A stretch of 64,000 nucleotides of DNA from Numida meleagris (GCF_002078875.1 NC_034414.1:27128637-27192636); one strand, 5' to 3'; positions 11,901 through 24,510 are shown, counted from the stretch's first letter. Numbers and translations: made by a program. The notes: generated from the letters alone by a model not told the origin.

Positions 11901-14900
11901 CCTTATCTAGCCCTTTGACACAGATATATAGCCTTTCCTCTGTGCCTAGTCTTGCCTTCACCTACACACCCATTTATCACTGACATGCTTTCTGATTTTT
12001 GTGTGCGTATGGACTTGTGAAAAAGAGATTATAGAAAACCTTTTAAGAAGTCAAATTCCCTCTTCCTTAAGTCCACCAATAAAAAGAAATTTCTCTTCCA
12101 CACCATTTTCAGCATTTTTTCTGCTGCCTTTTCCTCCACATGTTGGCACTGACAGCGTGAGATTTGTGAGTCCAGGGTGCATCCAAGGCTGCCACGGAAC
12201 ACCTGCTGTTTTATTCCATCTCACTCTATGGGTACAGGCCAGCTCTGGGGGCAGCTGGTGTTCACAAATTTGGAGACACTTCTGATATAGGAATTACATT
12301 AGACTTCTATCTATTGAAATGTGTGTGTGAATGAGTGTGCTAGTATAAATGCGCTTCCTTAGTTCCCAGGAGAATAGGATAGTCTGTCTTCATGGAGAAA
12401 AACTTCCTCCCAATTGAAGAAGAATTTTCAGTGGCATTTTGCTGTGTGAAGCATTGGTTAAAGGCAGCTGCGTAGTAAACAGCAACTGAACTTATGCCCA
12501 TGAGCACTTTGGCCAATGATGATCCTAAATAAAGCACATTGTGCTGGCTGTTGCTAGCCTAGCTGTCACGTGCAAGTTGGGTCATACCTGCAATAAACTT
12601 AATAAACAAGAATGTGGTTCCGTGCACTCCCGTCACTCTGCAAGCTTGAGCATCTGACCTGTAGAACCACCTGTTTATGTTATTTTGTGGCATTGGCCTG
12701 TTGTGCCCAGTTGCATTGCAGATTTTATGATGTGGATAAATCTCTACTGGAGAGACCAGCCGAAGTTGTTTGTGTACTCTAAGCATAATTGGATACCCAG
12801 TCTCCAGAGATAAAAAATTAATGTGCTAACCTCAGTTTGCCTTCAAGCTGTCCTCCAGCTCCCCCACACAGTCATCTTTGAAACATTTTTATTTCCATCC
12901 AGGCAGGGGGCTGGCCATGAATAAATGACGAGAGTCAGCCCCTCGGTTGGAGATGAGCTGTTTGTTCCTCTCCACAAGCAGCATCAATTTGAAAAGCCAC
13001 ATCAGGCCTACTTTTTCCCTGCCTCAGTGCTTATCCTCGCTGGGGCCATGATAGGAGCCACATCTGAATGCAAGGGTGCATCAATGCCCACCTTGTGACA
13101 AGATACCCTGCAGCAGCAGGTGCCTTTTCAGTGAGAACATGTACATTGCCTTGATTTGACTTCTCATTAGTTTAATCTCCCCCTCTCTCTCTTTTTTTTT
13201 TCCTAGGGCTAGTTTTAATGAAGAAAAAAAGAATACTAAAAGAAGCTGGAAATGAATAATGATTTCCACTCAAACTCTGTTTGCAGTTGTAAATTTCTCA
13301 GACTTTTTGTGCTTGTGTTCTGAGATCTTAAGATAGAGTTTTGGAACACTGGAAAATCTCAAATTATGTACAGGGACCCATATGGAGCCTTTGGTTGATT
13401 TGTTTGGAGGGGTTTGTTTGTTTGTGTGTGTGCTTATTTTTTTGTGTGTGTATGTATGTGTTGTTTTTTCATGTACTCCTTGGCCAGAACCTGCAATGTC
13501 TTAGATGTTCAGCTCAGTGAAGAGAAGCACCCGTCAGTAGTTTGTGGGAAAATATTTCCAATTTGACTAACTAATTGAAAACCATGTGTTGCTTCAATTA
13601 TGTCAGTTCTTGTGACAGAACGATATTGTTTATATGTTTTATATTTTTTTTTCTTGCCCTCTCTATGCTTTTTTTGTCCTCCATGTAGATTTCAAATCAA
13701 GTAAGACCCAAAAGCTTTGATGCAATTTGAGCTTAGGTGCTCTGCCTTCTCACATTCCTCCAGTTAGCAATTTCTAGAGCCAAAGTCTACAACATATTGT
13801 AGTTGTATGAATGCTGAGGGATGTTGCCAGCTGGGCTCTATATTGGTCAGTGTGATCCCTCCTTGTGTTCCTTGTGCTGACATGAATGCTGTATTTCAAT
13901 GGACAGAGGACAAGTCTCAGGACAGGAACCCAGCAAAATCAGAAAATCTGTATTTTAACATGTCAGAATCTTTTGTCTGCTTTACTCTTCTTGTCTCCTA
14001 CTGTTTGTTCTCACGAGGCACTGGAGAGTTACATCACAGTCCATTCCCAATGATTCACTGTGAGCAATGGGATTTTGGCCCATGTCTTAAGTGCTCCTGC
14101 ATAAGACTCTCTGAGATCATTGCACTGGCATTTGTATGAAGTACGCCTTACAGTGCAGGAATACTGACTCCCCAGATCTACAAGATCTCAATAGCTGATG
14201 TCGTATTTCCTTGCTCCGCCTTCTGCTGTCCACCTTCCAACTCATTCCTTCATTGTTCAACTTAAGGCCATATCAATTCCCGGCCTTAATTGAAAAGATG
14301 TGATCAAAAGTTCTTCCTTCCCCCGCATTCAGAGGCTTTCTGTGACTCCCCCAGAATGCCTGCTTCTGGTAGCCATCCCTTCTTGCAGCTTATAGTGCTC
14401 CTTTAGCTGTGTCTCTCCATGTGCAGTGGGTATAGCAAAGGCAGCCTCTCAGAGTTGCTAAAAACTGTGTGAAGGCAGTAGCTTCCTCTATCCTCACAGC
14501 ACCAACTAACCCAAAAAGGCGACCAAATCCAGTTGCTAGGGTGAACTGGCTGTATTTCTTGTGGGTGGTTGGCAGCACTTCTTGGAGCAGCACAGCCTGC
14601 TTCTCTGTCTGCCAGCAAAAAGTGTGTCCACGCTGTGCGGTGGAGGGTGGTGTGGACAGCCCAGGCTAGCGAGGTGTGGGGCTGTGCAGAGGGGTGAGCC
14701 TGGTGCTGGGAACAGAGCAGCAGCAGTTCCCAGTGCTACACACCCAGGTTCATGCTCGCTCCAAGCAGAAATTATGCAACTGACTATTGTGCCACATCAG
14801 CACAGTGGTATCACCACCAGTGATGGCTGTGCCTCTAGCCAGGTGTTGTCCTGCTCTTCTCTCAGAAGCTATACTTCAAAAAAAGCTATTGTCTGAGTGC

Positions 14901-15092
14901 TGGTTCTCTTCCCTCTCTCCTAAATACCTGTGTTTTTTTTTTAGTTTGTAGTAATATCTTGCTTGAGCCTGCCTGTCCTCCGCAGATGCGTTCTGAGCAG
15001 CAAATTAAGGGGCTGTGCCTCAATTCCTTACACTTGAGAGATGAAGTAATAACAGGTGGCAAGACCAGAGGCAGGCCCAGCCTGGCACTGCG

Positions 15093-15106
15093 GTCGCTAT
15101 GGAAAC
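15093..15106 (+). promoter_or_regulatory. Candidate RFX X-box motif
   Basis: The 14-mer gtcgctatggaaac fits the degenerate X-box consensus RYYNYYATRRNRAC at every position, which is the binding site of RFX factors. It sits in a G+C-richer island inside a DPF3 intron. The match is direct, but the consensus is loose and a functional role is inference. Confidence 0.3.
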
Positions 15107-15373
15107 GGGCCAGACCTGCAAGGGATGAGTGCTGTCAGCAGCAGGGGGGAAGGCGAGCTGAGCACATGGGGCCACTTACGCCGTAGCTTGGGACTATCTG
15201 TCACCAGGTCCTCCAAGCGGCTCTGTGAAGGCAGGCGCAGGCTGTTGGCCAGCATTTTGCTGCACAGGCGGCCAAATGGTGGTCTTGTACTTCGGCAGTG
15301 AGATGAAGGGAGGTGTCAGAACGGAAAACTGGGCCCCACCCAGCCTCAGACAAAGAGTCTTGTAGAATTCATT

Positions 15374-15391
15374 AAAAAAAAAAAAAAAAAA
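15374..15391. repeat. poly-A tract (18 nt)
   Basis: Eighteen consecutive A bases in the intron, preceded by gaattcatt. No retroposed body is recognised upstream of it. Confidence 0.85.
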
Positions 15392-16317
15392 GGCAAGTCC
15401 CCACCCCTTTTTCTCTGTTGCAAAGTGCGTTGACTTGATTCAGGCCTGCACGCAGGTTCCCGTGGTCTCTATTGTGCTCTGGAAATTTCTGTTGCACACA
15501 GAGTAAATGGCCTTTTGGATTGAATTGAAACCTTCAATGGACTTTATTGGTTTTGGATCAGGCCCAGAAGAAAAAGGTAAGAGCTGGACAAAATGTGTTA
15601 GGAAAAATCCCTTTGGGAGTGCATTTATGTCTGATTGTAGCCAACTCACTGTAACCATTTAAATAAACAACGCACAGGCCCCCACCTGACCCTGAGACAC
15701 CTGCTCTGGTCCTCCCCCTCTGCTGCCTTTCCTTGTGGACAAGATACAAAACAGATAAAATGCTGGCAGGCCTAGATGCATAGCTTATACCATAGCGAAA
15801 TATTATGCTGTAGTACCTGTAGGTTGAAGAGATACCTGTGACTGTGATTTCCACCTCTTAGTGATTTAGAGATTGTAATACAAATCATTAAGATAACTTC
15901 ACTTAGAAATCAGATATTTGAGAAAATGCAGGGTTCTAGTCATTTAGCTTTTTGTGTAAAAGGGTCACATTTTAAAGGAAAGTCAAAGAAAATACTTATA
16001 TTCTGAGTTTTCAGGTTAAAAACAGGGACAATAATTGTTTCTTTCGAGCTTGCCTTCCGTTCTAAGTATTTTCTTCAGCCATGAGAGCTAGAAACTGAGA
16101 TTCTTATTGTGTTACATGGCTCCAGAAGATGATGAAAAGAAAAATCCTAATTTCTTGATGTTATTTCACTACAAGCAGGTTTTTTATTATTATTAAAAAG
16201 GGAAGACAACTTCTAGTTTCTTTGATTACTTTGGGAGAGAGGAAGGGAAGCTAGAATTCTGTTCAGACCCCCTACCTTCATAATCAAGAAAGCACAGAAG
16301 TTATTTTATTTGAAGTT

Positions 16318-17168
16318 ATTGTTGACACAGTAGAAGGGAGGGATGCCATCCTGAGGGATGTAGACACACTTGAAAAGTGGGCCCACAAGAACTTACTGAA
16401 GTTCAACAATGCCAAGTACAAGGTGCTGCACTTGAGTCGAGACAATCTCAGATACGAATGCAGAGTGGGAGAAGAACTCATTGGGACTGGCTCTCTGGAG
16501 AAGGACTTCAAGGTCCTGATGGACAAAAAGCTGGACATGAGCTTGCAGCCCAGAAGGCCAACTGGATCCTGGGCTGCATCAGTAGAGGGGTGGGCAGCAG
16601 GGAGAGGGAAGGGATTGTCCTCTTCTACTCTGCCCTTATGAGACCCTATCTGGAGTACTGTGTCCAAGCCTGAGACCCCCAGTATGGCAAGGATGTGGAG
16701 CTGTTGGAGCAGGTCCAGAGGGGGGCCATAAAGATGATCAGAGGGCTGGAGCACCTCTCTTATGATGAAAGATTGAAGAATTGGAATTGTTTAGCATGAG
16801 GAAGAGAAGGCTTCAGGGAGACCTTATTGCAGCCTTCCAGTACTTGAAAGAAGTTTACAAGCAGGAGGGGGACTGACTTTTTGCATGGTCTGATAGTGAT
16901 AGGACAAGGGGGAATGATTTTAACCTAAAGGAGGGGAGATTTAGGTTAGATGTTAGGAAGAACTTTTTTACTCAGAGGGTGGCGAGGCACTGGCACAGCT
17001 ACCCAGAGATGTTACGGATGCCCCATCTCTGGAGGTGTTCAAGGCCAGGTTGGACAGGCCTCTGTGCAGCCTGATCTGGTGGATAGGAGCCCTGCCCATG
17101 GCACAGGGTTGGAACAGAATGATCTTTAAGGTCCCCTCCAACCTAAGCCATCCTATGATTATGTGATT
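16318..17168 (+). repeat. CR1 LINE, about 850 bp 3' end with RT C-terminal remnant
   Basis: A CR1 copy running from the reverse-transcriptase C-terminal region to the 3' tail. Visible pieces are gatgccatcctgagggatgt, then aagtgggcccacaagaactt, a translated stretch [15 protein letters not shown] with [13 protein letters not shown] (frame of the 16377-16673 ORF), then gaggggagatttaggttaga and gaggtgttcaaggccaggtt, ending in tcctatgattatgtgatt. The reading frame is broken by stops and frameshifts (for example a stop directly after EYCVQA at 16671), so it is dead. The 156-codon minus-strand ORF at 16284-16754 is antisense to it and is not a gene. Orientation is sense to DPF3. Confidence 0.95.
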
Positions 17169-18224
17169 ATTTGAAATGTTTAAATTCAGTCAATTTGTTT
17201 AGCTCTTTAGGTTTTGTCTACAGAGCAAAGTTACAGTGTAGTACGCTATAGAATTAATTTACAGTACCTATTTTATAGGATGACTCCTGTGAATAATATT
17301 ACTATATTTTAATAAGAAATTTATTCAGCTTTGCACGGTATACTTTGAAATTCACTTGATTAGACCAGGATGAAGAAATGTATTTCAGAGTAAAAGCATT
17401 CCAAAGTTATTTGGAAATATTGGCTTCATTTTCAGACTCCTATGTTCACTTGAATCAGATTTCAGGTACAGTGAAACCATCGTCTGACCTGTGCAGATCT
17501 TCCTTAATGCATTTTTAAAAAGTATTTTAAAAAGCAGTATACTCCTTATTTGAGAGCAGATGTAGATAAAGACAGGGCCTTTGATGAAACAAGAAAGAGA
17601 GACCAAGTTGAAATGGCAAGAGGTACTGATTTAAGTACACCCCCCTATGAGAACACCTTAGCTCAGGCAGTACTCCTCAAAGCTCCACAAAGCTTTTGAT
17701 CTGTTTTTGCAGTTTGTAATGTAAAAGAAAATCAGAGGAGTTTTGTGTAAGTTAGGACAAGACCATGGCTGCTTTTCAAAGCTTTACTTTAAAATGGTTT
17801 CTGATTCTGTGTGAGCATTTTTAGGCAAAATCCCTGGTTATAGTGACACAATCAAAATGATTGAGCTAGCACACCTAGGTGAGTTACTTCTCATTAGCTG
17901 AGCCATCATGTGGCTTAAGCTAACACCTTCTACTTTGTGATTAATGTGTGAGAAAAGTGTATACCTAGTTAATTACAATGTCTCAAATGAAAAGTAGCAA
18001 CACATTAGTCCCTAGTAATTTAATTGCTTTCACTTATGCATCCATTCCCACACTTATAGTGTGAGTAGTTTTATTGATTAAGGGGTGGGATTGGGGCTGA
18101 ACTTTTGGTATATGATACGCTTCTCATGAATATTGCATGGTATATCTTGCTATCTTTGCTTTGTTTCTTAATTCTCTTATTTCTGAACGGCAGTAAAATA
18201 GAACTTAAAACTGCAAGGACATGC

Positions 18225-18268
18225 ACAAAACAAACAAACAAACAAACAAAAACCCACAACAACAACAA
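18225..18268. repeat. (CAAA)n / (CAA)n low-complexity tract
   Basis: Consecutive caaa units followed by an aaaccc break and caacaacaacaa units. It is a simple repeat inside a DPF3 intron. Confidence 0.85.
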
Positions 18269-21043
18269 AAAAAGCCAGCAATTGAGAGTAAGAATTCTGC
18301 TTGCTTACTATCATCTGCAAGTCTCTTTATCCTCAAACCTTCTGTGATTTACTTGGGGCTTAGTTACCTGAATGATACTGATCAAGCTTGACTTAAGTTT
18401 CATCCCAGTTAGAATGGAAAAGTATTGGAGAGGCTAACATTGCCAGTACTGAATTATTTGGCTATGAAGTTGTGTTGTTTAAGGCAACACTGATGTAACT
18501 TAAGAACTTCTGATCTGTGTACAACTTTTCATATATGATGTCCGTATTTGTGAGTGACAAACAATAGATGGTCATGCAGACACAGACATTAAAAATTAAA
18601 GTGGAAAGAAAACAAAGTAAAAAGAAGTTATTAAAAAACATTCCCTTGCCTGTAGTCTAGGAGAACCCCCTCAGCAGCATCACAGGCAGCAAAAACCCTC
18701 CACCTGTGCCGGGCACCATGGATGAATGTGCACATGTTTTCATGAGATACCCTGTCCTATTTCCACTTTGACTGTTGGTGGGTCTTAAGCTCATAAGCTG
18801 CACTAGAAAAATTTAATTCAGAATATGTTGAGTGTTAAATCAATTATGTGAATCTGCACCATGATTGTAGGGCTCTTTCTTTAGTATGGTGCTGGCAGAC
18901 ACCTTGGACGATTATTTTTGCTTGTGGCCTCACCACAGAATTATTGTGTGTTTTTGAGGAAGCTGGTTAATTACTTTACTAACAAGCTTTCCAGCTGTAA
19001 AATTCAGTGGTGCCTCTTCGCTATGAAATTTAATTAGGGCCCAGCAATACTTTGTTTAGACTCAACAGCAAAAGACACTTCTGACTTCACTGAGAGTTAA
19101 TATTGGGTTCTTAGTATCTGTAAGACACTAAGAAATTCACATGAGAAGTGAGATAATAAGGAACAAAAAAATCACTGAATGCTGGGCTTGCTGAATTTGT
19201 GTTGCATACAACCACTCTGTAGATGCAGCAAAATATAAAGAAATAATTACTTAACTTTTACAGAATGGGACTGCTGTGGGAAAAATAAATGTTAGGGAGA
19301 TCTGCTTTTTAAACAAAAAAAAAAAAGAAAAGAAAAAGAACAGTACAAGCAGCAACTTTATGACCATTTTGTTACAGCTCTTAAAATGAATCCATGTACT
19401 AGGCTTCCACCTGGTTGCTGTTCTTTTTTGCTTATCTTGCATGCGTGTCTTAAATGCCTCTCTGCTAAATGGCAAAATGCTAACCTAAGAGTGGGAGCTT
19501 ATGTCTGTTCTTGGGAGAACTGAAGATCTAAACAGCACCATATCAGAGTAAAACCCATTGTTTCGTAAATACATCCGGGACTTGGTGATTGTGTTGGAAG
19601 ATAATGGCGTATTTGCAGTGTTATGTTTTTAAATTTTTTTCTTAATTTCACCTTACTTGCAGTCTTTCAGCTACCAATTTCCAAAAAAGCTCAGATATTC
19701 AACAGCTGGAAGTGAACGAATAACTAGATGCACCCAAACCAACAACCGATTGAACTCTGAGAAAAATTTAATTTTAACTGTGTGTCTTGGAGTGCTACCA
19801 GAAGCCCTTTAAAATGTCATTGTTCTTCGGGGGAAATCTGAATGTGGACAAAAAAACCATTAATAAAGGCTGTCAAAACATCTGTTAAAAATCTGCAAGT
19901 TACAAAATATGCATTAAAAAGATAATTAAATATAGATGGCACAGTTTAAAGGTCTTCATTTTTCTGGTTTGTAGAAATCTACATGGGGTAGGGTTAGGTC
20001 AGGTATACCACTGGAATTTTTAAGTTAAAAAGGGAAAAACATAGACAATGCTGACCATTCCCCCCACTCTCTTGAACCTTTCCAAGCTCCCGGTTAGGCA
20101 GGAACAAGAAGTTTTCTCTCTCTGGAGTGTAAAGGAGGAAAATGGCAGCTGTGAATAAGAGAAAAATGCACTGACGTTCTGCTCAACCTGAGAATGCAAA
20201 ATACATCTGCCTATCTCTTCTTTCTAGAGCAACAGACTTCCCTTCTACTTAAGATCCAGTCTGTGTTTGCTCCTTTCTAGCTATTTCTAGCTGGAAAATA
20301 AGAACTCAACCTCCCTCCTTTTTTTCTTGACTGAAGTTTTTACCTCCAGCAGCTAAGACTTCTACCCTTGGCCAACCCTTTGCATTTGTGCTGGGTGCTT
20401 ACTGGGGCCAGACTTGCTGACCTGCCCTCATCTCCTAGGCACTTGCAGCCTGCCACAGGTAGTGCGACCCTGGGTCCATCACCCAGAAGTTACTGTGAAC
20501 ATTTATCAGCATTTGAACTAGCTTTTTGAATGAGAAGACTCTACAACTTTGAGATGTAATCTCTTCAAAAAGAAAGCACTGGAAATAAAACCAGTTAGGT
20601 CTCCATGCTCTAGGTTTTGGAGTTTTGGGGAATGTGCTTTTCCTTTCTGAAAATGTACTTTGTGTGTTTATGTTTATGACTACTGTCTGAAAACCCAGGC
20701 TTGGCTTACTGACAGCTCAGGTCTGATTCTGCATTAGGGATTGTTTATATACTTGTGTGTATTATGAGTTCCCCGAACAGTTCAGGGATCTCTGGCAGCA
20801 GGTCCTGTTGAGGGACCAGACCAGCTGCATTGTAAAGGAAATGTTGAAGTGCATTGCAAGCAAAATAGCTAAAACATACAGTGTACCTGAGATGGAGGTG
20901 GTTTACAGAATTCACTTTTTGTTCTAATTGGCAACTTTTTGTGTGGCCTGCAAACTCACCATTTTAACATCACATCAAAGAAAAGGGGGAAATATCCAAA
21001 CTGAATGCTCTTTAAGTAAATCTGATTTTTAACCTGACTGCAG

Positions 21044-21172
21044 CCCAGAAAGGACCAGATGGGGTCATCATTCCCAATAACTACTGTGACTTCTGCCTTG
21101 GAGGCTCCAATATGAACAAAAAAAGTGGCCGGCCTGAGGAACTTGTGTCGTGCTCAGACTGTGGGCGCTCTG
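21044..21172 (+). CDS. DPF3: DPF3 exon: first half of PHD finger 1
   Basis: The acceptor is gactgcag and the donor gtaggt. The phase is 1 at both ends, so the exon adds 43 codons. It encodes the linker [13 protein letters not shown], the first two zinc ligands of PHD1 (CDFC), the loop [17 protein letters not shown], and ligands three and four (CSDC), ending GRS plus the first base of the next codon. PHD1 is therefore split by the following intron. Joined to 46682 it gives a complete C4HC3 finger (DPF3b route). Joined to 24066 it stops after four ligands (DPF3a route). The [13 protein letters not shown] loop marks DPF3 rather than DPF2. In the intact protein, PHD1 is the finger that recognises acetylated H3K14, as shown structurally for mammalian DPF3b. 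Confidence 0.98.
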
Positions 21173-21854
21173 GTAGGTGACTTCTTCTTGCAGCTTTCTT
21201 GTATAAAAGTGTATTTGTATTTTGTTTTTTGCTCCTGAAGATTTTGAAGAAAGCCAGCACTTTTGGGAGGGAATAGGAAACAAGGTCTTACTTCTTGTCT
21301 GTGTTTGTGGGAAAGGATGATTGGGAAATTTTCTGTCATAAAAACGTTTTTGGATTCACAGTTTTAAGCTAATGGGATCTTATGAAATAATAAAATTTTA
21401 ATGTATTTATTGACTTTTACAAACTTTGGTACATGTACTAGTTGTTCCTTAAACAGAAGGAGAAGACCCTATGACAGTGTTAAAGAATGGTCTCTGTCCT
21501 AAATGCTGCAATTACAACTATAAATTACTTACAAGATTTATGAAAGTTGCATGACCAGCATTTCCATTGATTACACATTTCATGCATTTTTTTCATCCAA
21601 GAAAGAAAGCGGGAGGAAATTACAGGGTAGGGATGGGGGTAGCTGTCAAGAATTATCCTCTTACAAGATGACTATCATTAATTTTGTTTAAAGACGTTTT
21701 TATTTCTCCATTTTCTTCCCTTCTCTCTTTTTAAATGTAGGCAATTGTGTCTTTCCTGTTCTGGATTGTCTTTATTTCTGGACTGTTGTTTTCTTCCTTC
21801 CTTTCTTTTTTTTTTTTCCTTCCTTTTTCTTTTGTTTTCTTTTTCTTTTTTTTN

Positions 21855-21913
<59 letters not shown>

Positions 21914-24065
21914 TCCCATCTGAATAGTTATTTATAGCTCATGTGGGAGGTGGTGGCAATGGTAGAGGAAATGGACGACCTTTAATAACTGCATATTCCA
22001 ATTTAGGCCACAGTTTCCAGTTGTGACATTTTTGGACAGTGGTGATACTAGTGGTGATAAGAATTTCAGATGTACGTCTGGAAATCAAATAGATCTTGAA
22101 ATTCAGTATTGTTGCTACTTCTGTACCATGGTCACTGAAAGATGTTTGTTGCGTGATGGCTGAAGTGCAAAGTGAAGTGTTCTTGTACTGAACGAATGGC
22201 ATTCTCGTATTCCCACTGAAATTCATAGTAAGCCTCTAATTAAATTCAGTGGGAGCAGGACTAGACTCTCACTGGCAAATTGCCTTCTGCAGTTGTTGTG
22301 ACCTCTGAAGATGTTCTGAAGTGATACTGACTGGTCACCAGAGGACCAGCGGCAAATCCTTTGGTTTTCTCCAGAGGCATCCTAAAGAATGCTGCACAGA
22401 CAGCAACATGGACCTTTCAGTGTATATGTGTTTGCTTCTTAATACCCAGATGGGAAAGCTTATGTAGTCTGTGGTGCCAGCTTGGAAGATCATTCCCCTT
22501 CCCCTTGATTGCGGTAGTTCAATATAACTTATTTCAGCATTGTCCTGATACTGCACAGTGAGACAGATCCATACTTTTTGCTATTTAAACATTGCTATGG
22601 TGATTATATCAGAGTGGAAAACAAATACATTAATTTCCTTGATGGCTTAGTGTGATGGAACAAGTAGATCCTCATGTAACCTAAATTGTGCAAAATCAGT
22701 TCCATTAAATGCTATCCTTGTACAAATTCTGACCCACCCTGGGTCATTCATAAGGGTCTGCAATGGTGTGACTGATGTGTGATAGAAGCGATTAAGGTAC
22801 AACCACACACTAATCTGTAAACTAAAACAATGAAAACTCTTTGGTGGCCATCTTCCTCTTTCTTGATAATGGGGAACATTTTCATTATACTGAAAGAGAG
22901 GTTATGGAAATTATCTTGTTTCTTCCCTTCTCAAAGCCACTAAAATCACATGGTGGTTCATCTACCAGTTATTTTGTTATATCCACTTTCGTTTGTGAAC
23001 AGGATTTAATTCTTCGTTTCTCAAGCAAAGCAGTTTACTTATCTATGCAGTTATATGGCTGATTCCTGTAGCTGGAGTGGAGACGAAACGGTTACTTAAT
23101 GTCATGTTAGTGTTTCTGAGTTAAAAAACAGCTGTCCCCTACAAACTGACACTCATTTGCTGGGGCACAAGAGATGTCTTTTTCTTCGTCATTCTTAGAG
23201 AGATTCTGAAGGCTATTACTATTAATCACATAACGTGTTTGATTGAGGTAGAAAATAAACCATAGTTTCACAGATTTCAGTATCTGGCTTCTGTTTTCAA
23301 GAGTTCTTTTTGTTGCTATTGTTGTTATTCCTGTTGATGTTCTGTGTGGAGAATTTCCTGTTCAATATTGAAAGTTGGATTAACATACACTTGAACTTTT
23401 CAGTATTTCCCCTGACAGATCACTTCTCTTCTTAGTTGATTTAGTTGTTGAATTGCTGTTTGTTGGGGGTGGTGGTATTTTTGATGAAGATGCCATGAAA
23501 TCGGAATAGAAGTATTTATTTAGGTTACTTTTTGCTTAGTCTTCAAAATGTATTTCATTTTGTCTGTAGAGGAGGAGGCTCTTTGGGATCAGGTGAAGGA
23601 CAGGGATAAAAGTCTTGAGGCCGATGAGATGTCTAATGGGTTACATTTCAATAGCAGTAAAATTGTAAGAGGTGATGCCAGTCTGAAGAACAATTATTGT
23701 GCTTCGAGCTAATGGTGTCTAATTACTTATATGGGCTAAATATTTCTTAAAATTGATCTAAGTAATAATGAGAAAATATTTTAATGTTTTTGAAGAGAGG
23801 AAAATATGATTAACCCTTTCGCTGCCATGGCTATGGGCACCTGTGTTATTGGTAGATTTTTTTTTCTTTGAAAGAGAAACTGATACTTGTTTATTTTTCT
23901 TCCTGCGGTTCTACCAAGACATGTTGTTGAGGTGCACAGGCACATACAAACACACACCTATAAACTTGATAGTCTGTATTGTTTAATAGTAATGATACTT
24001 TAAAAATGATGATGATGATGCCTGTTGCTTAACCCATGTGCTGATATATTCATCATACATGTCAG
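21173..24065 (+). other. DPF3: DPF3 intron before the DPF3a-specific exon
   Basis: This begins gtaggt and ends catgtcag. The main features are a long T-rich tract with one undetermined base (21788-21906) and a short GAT repeat at about 24008-24020. A cccactgaa/ttcagtggg inverted pair near 22213 and 22244 may be the remnant of an old repeat. The acceptor at 24065 is weak, with few pyrimidines upstream. A plausible branch point is cttaac at 24028-24033. No other gene is seen. Confidence 0.85.
21788..21906. repeat. T-rich / poly-T low-complexity tract with an N
   Basis: A pyrimidine-rich run that becomes nearly pure T from about 21845 to 21906. The only ambiguous base of the window (n) is at 21854. 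The true length is probably uncertain because such tracts are hard to sequence. Confidence 0.95.
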
Positions 24066-24262
24066 CTCATTTGGGAAGAGAAGGCAGGAGGGACGAAGCA
24101 GCGCCAACACGCACTACGGAGGACTTGTTCGGTTCCACGTCAGAAAGCGACACCTCGACCTTTCATGGCTTTGACGAGGATGATGCAGAAGAGCCTCTCT
24201 CGAGCCGAGGAGGCGGCTGTGGTGGCAGCTCTCCCTCTGCAGACAAAAAGGGCGGCTGCTAA
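24066..24262 (+). CDS. DPF3: DPF3a-specific terminal coding exon
   Basis: This alternative last exon follows 21172. The split codon g|ct gives Ala and 64 further residues precede a TAA at 24260-24262. The peptide starts AHLGREGRRDEAAP. It continues with the Ser/Thr/acidic block TTEDLFGSTSESDTSTFHGF, then DEDDAEEPLSS, a Gly/Cys stretch and KKGGC at the end. It replaces the second half of PHD1 and all of PHD2, so the product cannot form the tandem reader. This tail is the hallmark of the known DPF3a isoform, still BAF-associated, for which CK2 phosphorylation and a HEY-linked role in heart growth have been reported in mammals. Several S/T-x-x-acidic sites fit CK2. The weak acceptor fits regulated use. 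An in-frame ATG at 24038 belongs to the intron and is not proposed as a start. Confidence 0.97.
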
Positions 24263-24485
24263 ATTAACTAAAAAGACACAAACTCTGAGCAATTTGCTGT
24301 CCATTTTACTACTAGAATTATTATTACCTTTTTCTTTTTTTAATTTTAGGTCCTTTTTTTTTTTTTTTGTTTTGTTATTGTTGATGTTGTTTTTGTTGTT
24401 TTTCCTGTGGGGTGTACACTGAAAGCACAAGCATTTAAAGATCTTGACAACCATTTTGAAGAGACAGAAGGTTTTGATTTTCCTG

Positions 24486-24510
24486 TTTTTTTTTTTTTTT
24501 TTTTTTTTTT
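24486..24510. repeat. poly-T tract (25 nt) in the DPF3a 3' UTR
   Basis: Twenty-five consecutive T bases that would be transcribed as a U-run in the DPF3a mRNA. Confidence 0.9.

Larger units (their letters stand above)
8930..21043 (+). other. DPF3: DPF3 intron between C2H2 and PHD1 exons (12,114 bp)
   Basis: The intron starts gtgagt and ends in a gactgcag acceptor. The phase is 1 on both sides. It contains one long CR1 (16318-17168), an 18-A run at 15374-15391 and a CAAA/CAA low-complexity tract at 18225-18268. A locally G+C-richer stretch at about 14.5-15.3 kb has a perfect-looking X-box. The part around 12.87-13.18 kb is high-complexity and could be a conserved noncoding element. I see no other gene. 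ORFs up to about 110 codons here have no recognisable domain. Confidence 0.9.

Noticed and set aside
16284..16754. 156-codon minus-strand ORF
   Set aside because: It is antisense to the CR1 at 16318-17168. The + strand shows the recognisable reverse-transcriptase end, so the minus frame is a by-product.
22212..22252. Inverted pair cccactgaa / ttcagtggg
   Set aside because: It is too short for a confident element. It is probably a trace of an old palindromic repeat but is not assignable.
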